Below are positions 56,452 to 56,504 of a DNA stretch of 56,504 bases, one piece after another; within the stretch, counting starts at the first letter, position 1, and every line of letters starts with the position of its first letter. A model generated the notes under the pieces. That model did no database searches. It saw nothing but the letters and a program-made list of their open reading frames with translations, and was not told the DNA's origin. This DNA is from an uncultured Rhodobiaceae bacterium. Its GTDB lineage: Bacteria > Pseudomonadota > Alphaproteobacteria > RS24. Both the position numbers and the translations under genes were made by a program. The stretch is taken from assembly GCA_913051715.1 (NCBI GenBank), contig CAJXCG010000002.1:1-56504 (forward strand), in the 5' to 3' direction.

Positions 56452-56467
56452 AGCAAGAACTATGCCA
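56452..56467 (-). promoter_or_regulatory. Sigma-54 promoter of glnB-glnA
   Basis: Minus strand: TGGCAT, 5 nt, TTGCT. The GG and GC pairs are exactly 10 nt apart, the spacing of -24/-12 promoters. It suggests NtrC-dependent induction of glnBA under nitrogen limitation. NtrC sites further upstream would be outside the window. Confidence 0.75.
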
Positions 56468-56504
56468 CGTTTTTCAAAAGACCGACTTGGGCTGTCTGCG
56501 GATT

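Overview
This 56.5 kb window is a dense, ordinary-looking piece of chromosome from an alphaproteobacterium. The lineage follows from gene content and order: ppx-rnd-aspS, a complex I accessory NDUFA12 gene beside mlaD and a DUF2155 gene, rne with a C-terminal GWW tail, an Rrf2-nifS-sufBCDS-sufT-sufA iron-sulfur operon, two-subunit methylmalonyl-CoA mutase, lptF/lptG and glnB-glnA. Base composition looks even and moderately GC-rich. I saw no insertion sequence, prophage, CRISPR array, tRNA or rRNA. I cannot place the organism below class level.

Layout. 1-3440: end of ppx, rnd, aspS. 3537-4983: NDUFA12, mlaD, DUF2155. 4920-7856 (minus): aroQ-accB-accC-aat. 8005-9010: thiS-thiG. 9007-13496 (minus): rne, a BepA-like M48 protease, a DsbA-family protein. 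13907-18824: cell-wall amidase, PBP1A, and prfB with its programmed +1 frameshift. 18844-22018 (minus): peroxiredoxin, DUF455 protein, M23 peptidase, bactofilin. 22160-25531: large AsmA/YhdP-like protein. Then tyrS (minus), anmK (plus), an alpha/beta hydrolase (minus). 28751-36294: the suf operon, ending in a TfoX-domain gene. 36410-38034: GST and tesB. 38035-44304 (minus): lptF, lptG, then mutA and mutB. 44442-49324: beta-oxidation genes (an acyl-CoA dehydrogenase pair, a thiolase, a third dehydrogenase). 49343-53130 (minus): parE and a DEAD-box helicase. 53201-54535: Old Yellow Enzyme family. 54632-56411 (minus): glnB-glnA.

The genes form several working groups: envelope building (amidase, PBP1A, bactofilin plus M23, AsmA-like, MlaD, LptFG, BepA-like), fatty-acid and propionate metabolism (acc genes, TesB, acyl-CoA dehydrogenases, thiolase, mutase), iron-sulfur assembly, RNA and translation (RNase D, RNase E, AspRS, TyrRS, RF2, helicase) and nitrogen control. 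Packing is tight: many stop/start overlaps of 1-8 nt, and five tail-to-tail gene pairs with no space between them.

I found no convincing wholly new system. The best leads are regulatory or structural: a promoter with an overlapping dyad ahead of the Rrf2/suf operon, a sigma-54 promoter ahead of glnB, a probably leaderless tyrS, a structured rne leader, several unexplained palindromes (upstream of the M48 protease, the amidase, the DEAD-box helicase and the Old Yellow Enzyme gene), a 15-bp coding tandem repeat in rne that carries four evenly spaced GANTC sites, and an acyl-CoA dehydrogenase pair in which one subunit seems to lack the catalytic base.
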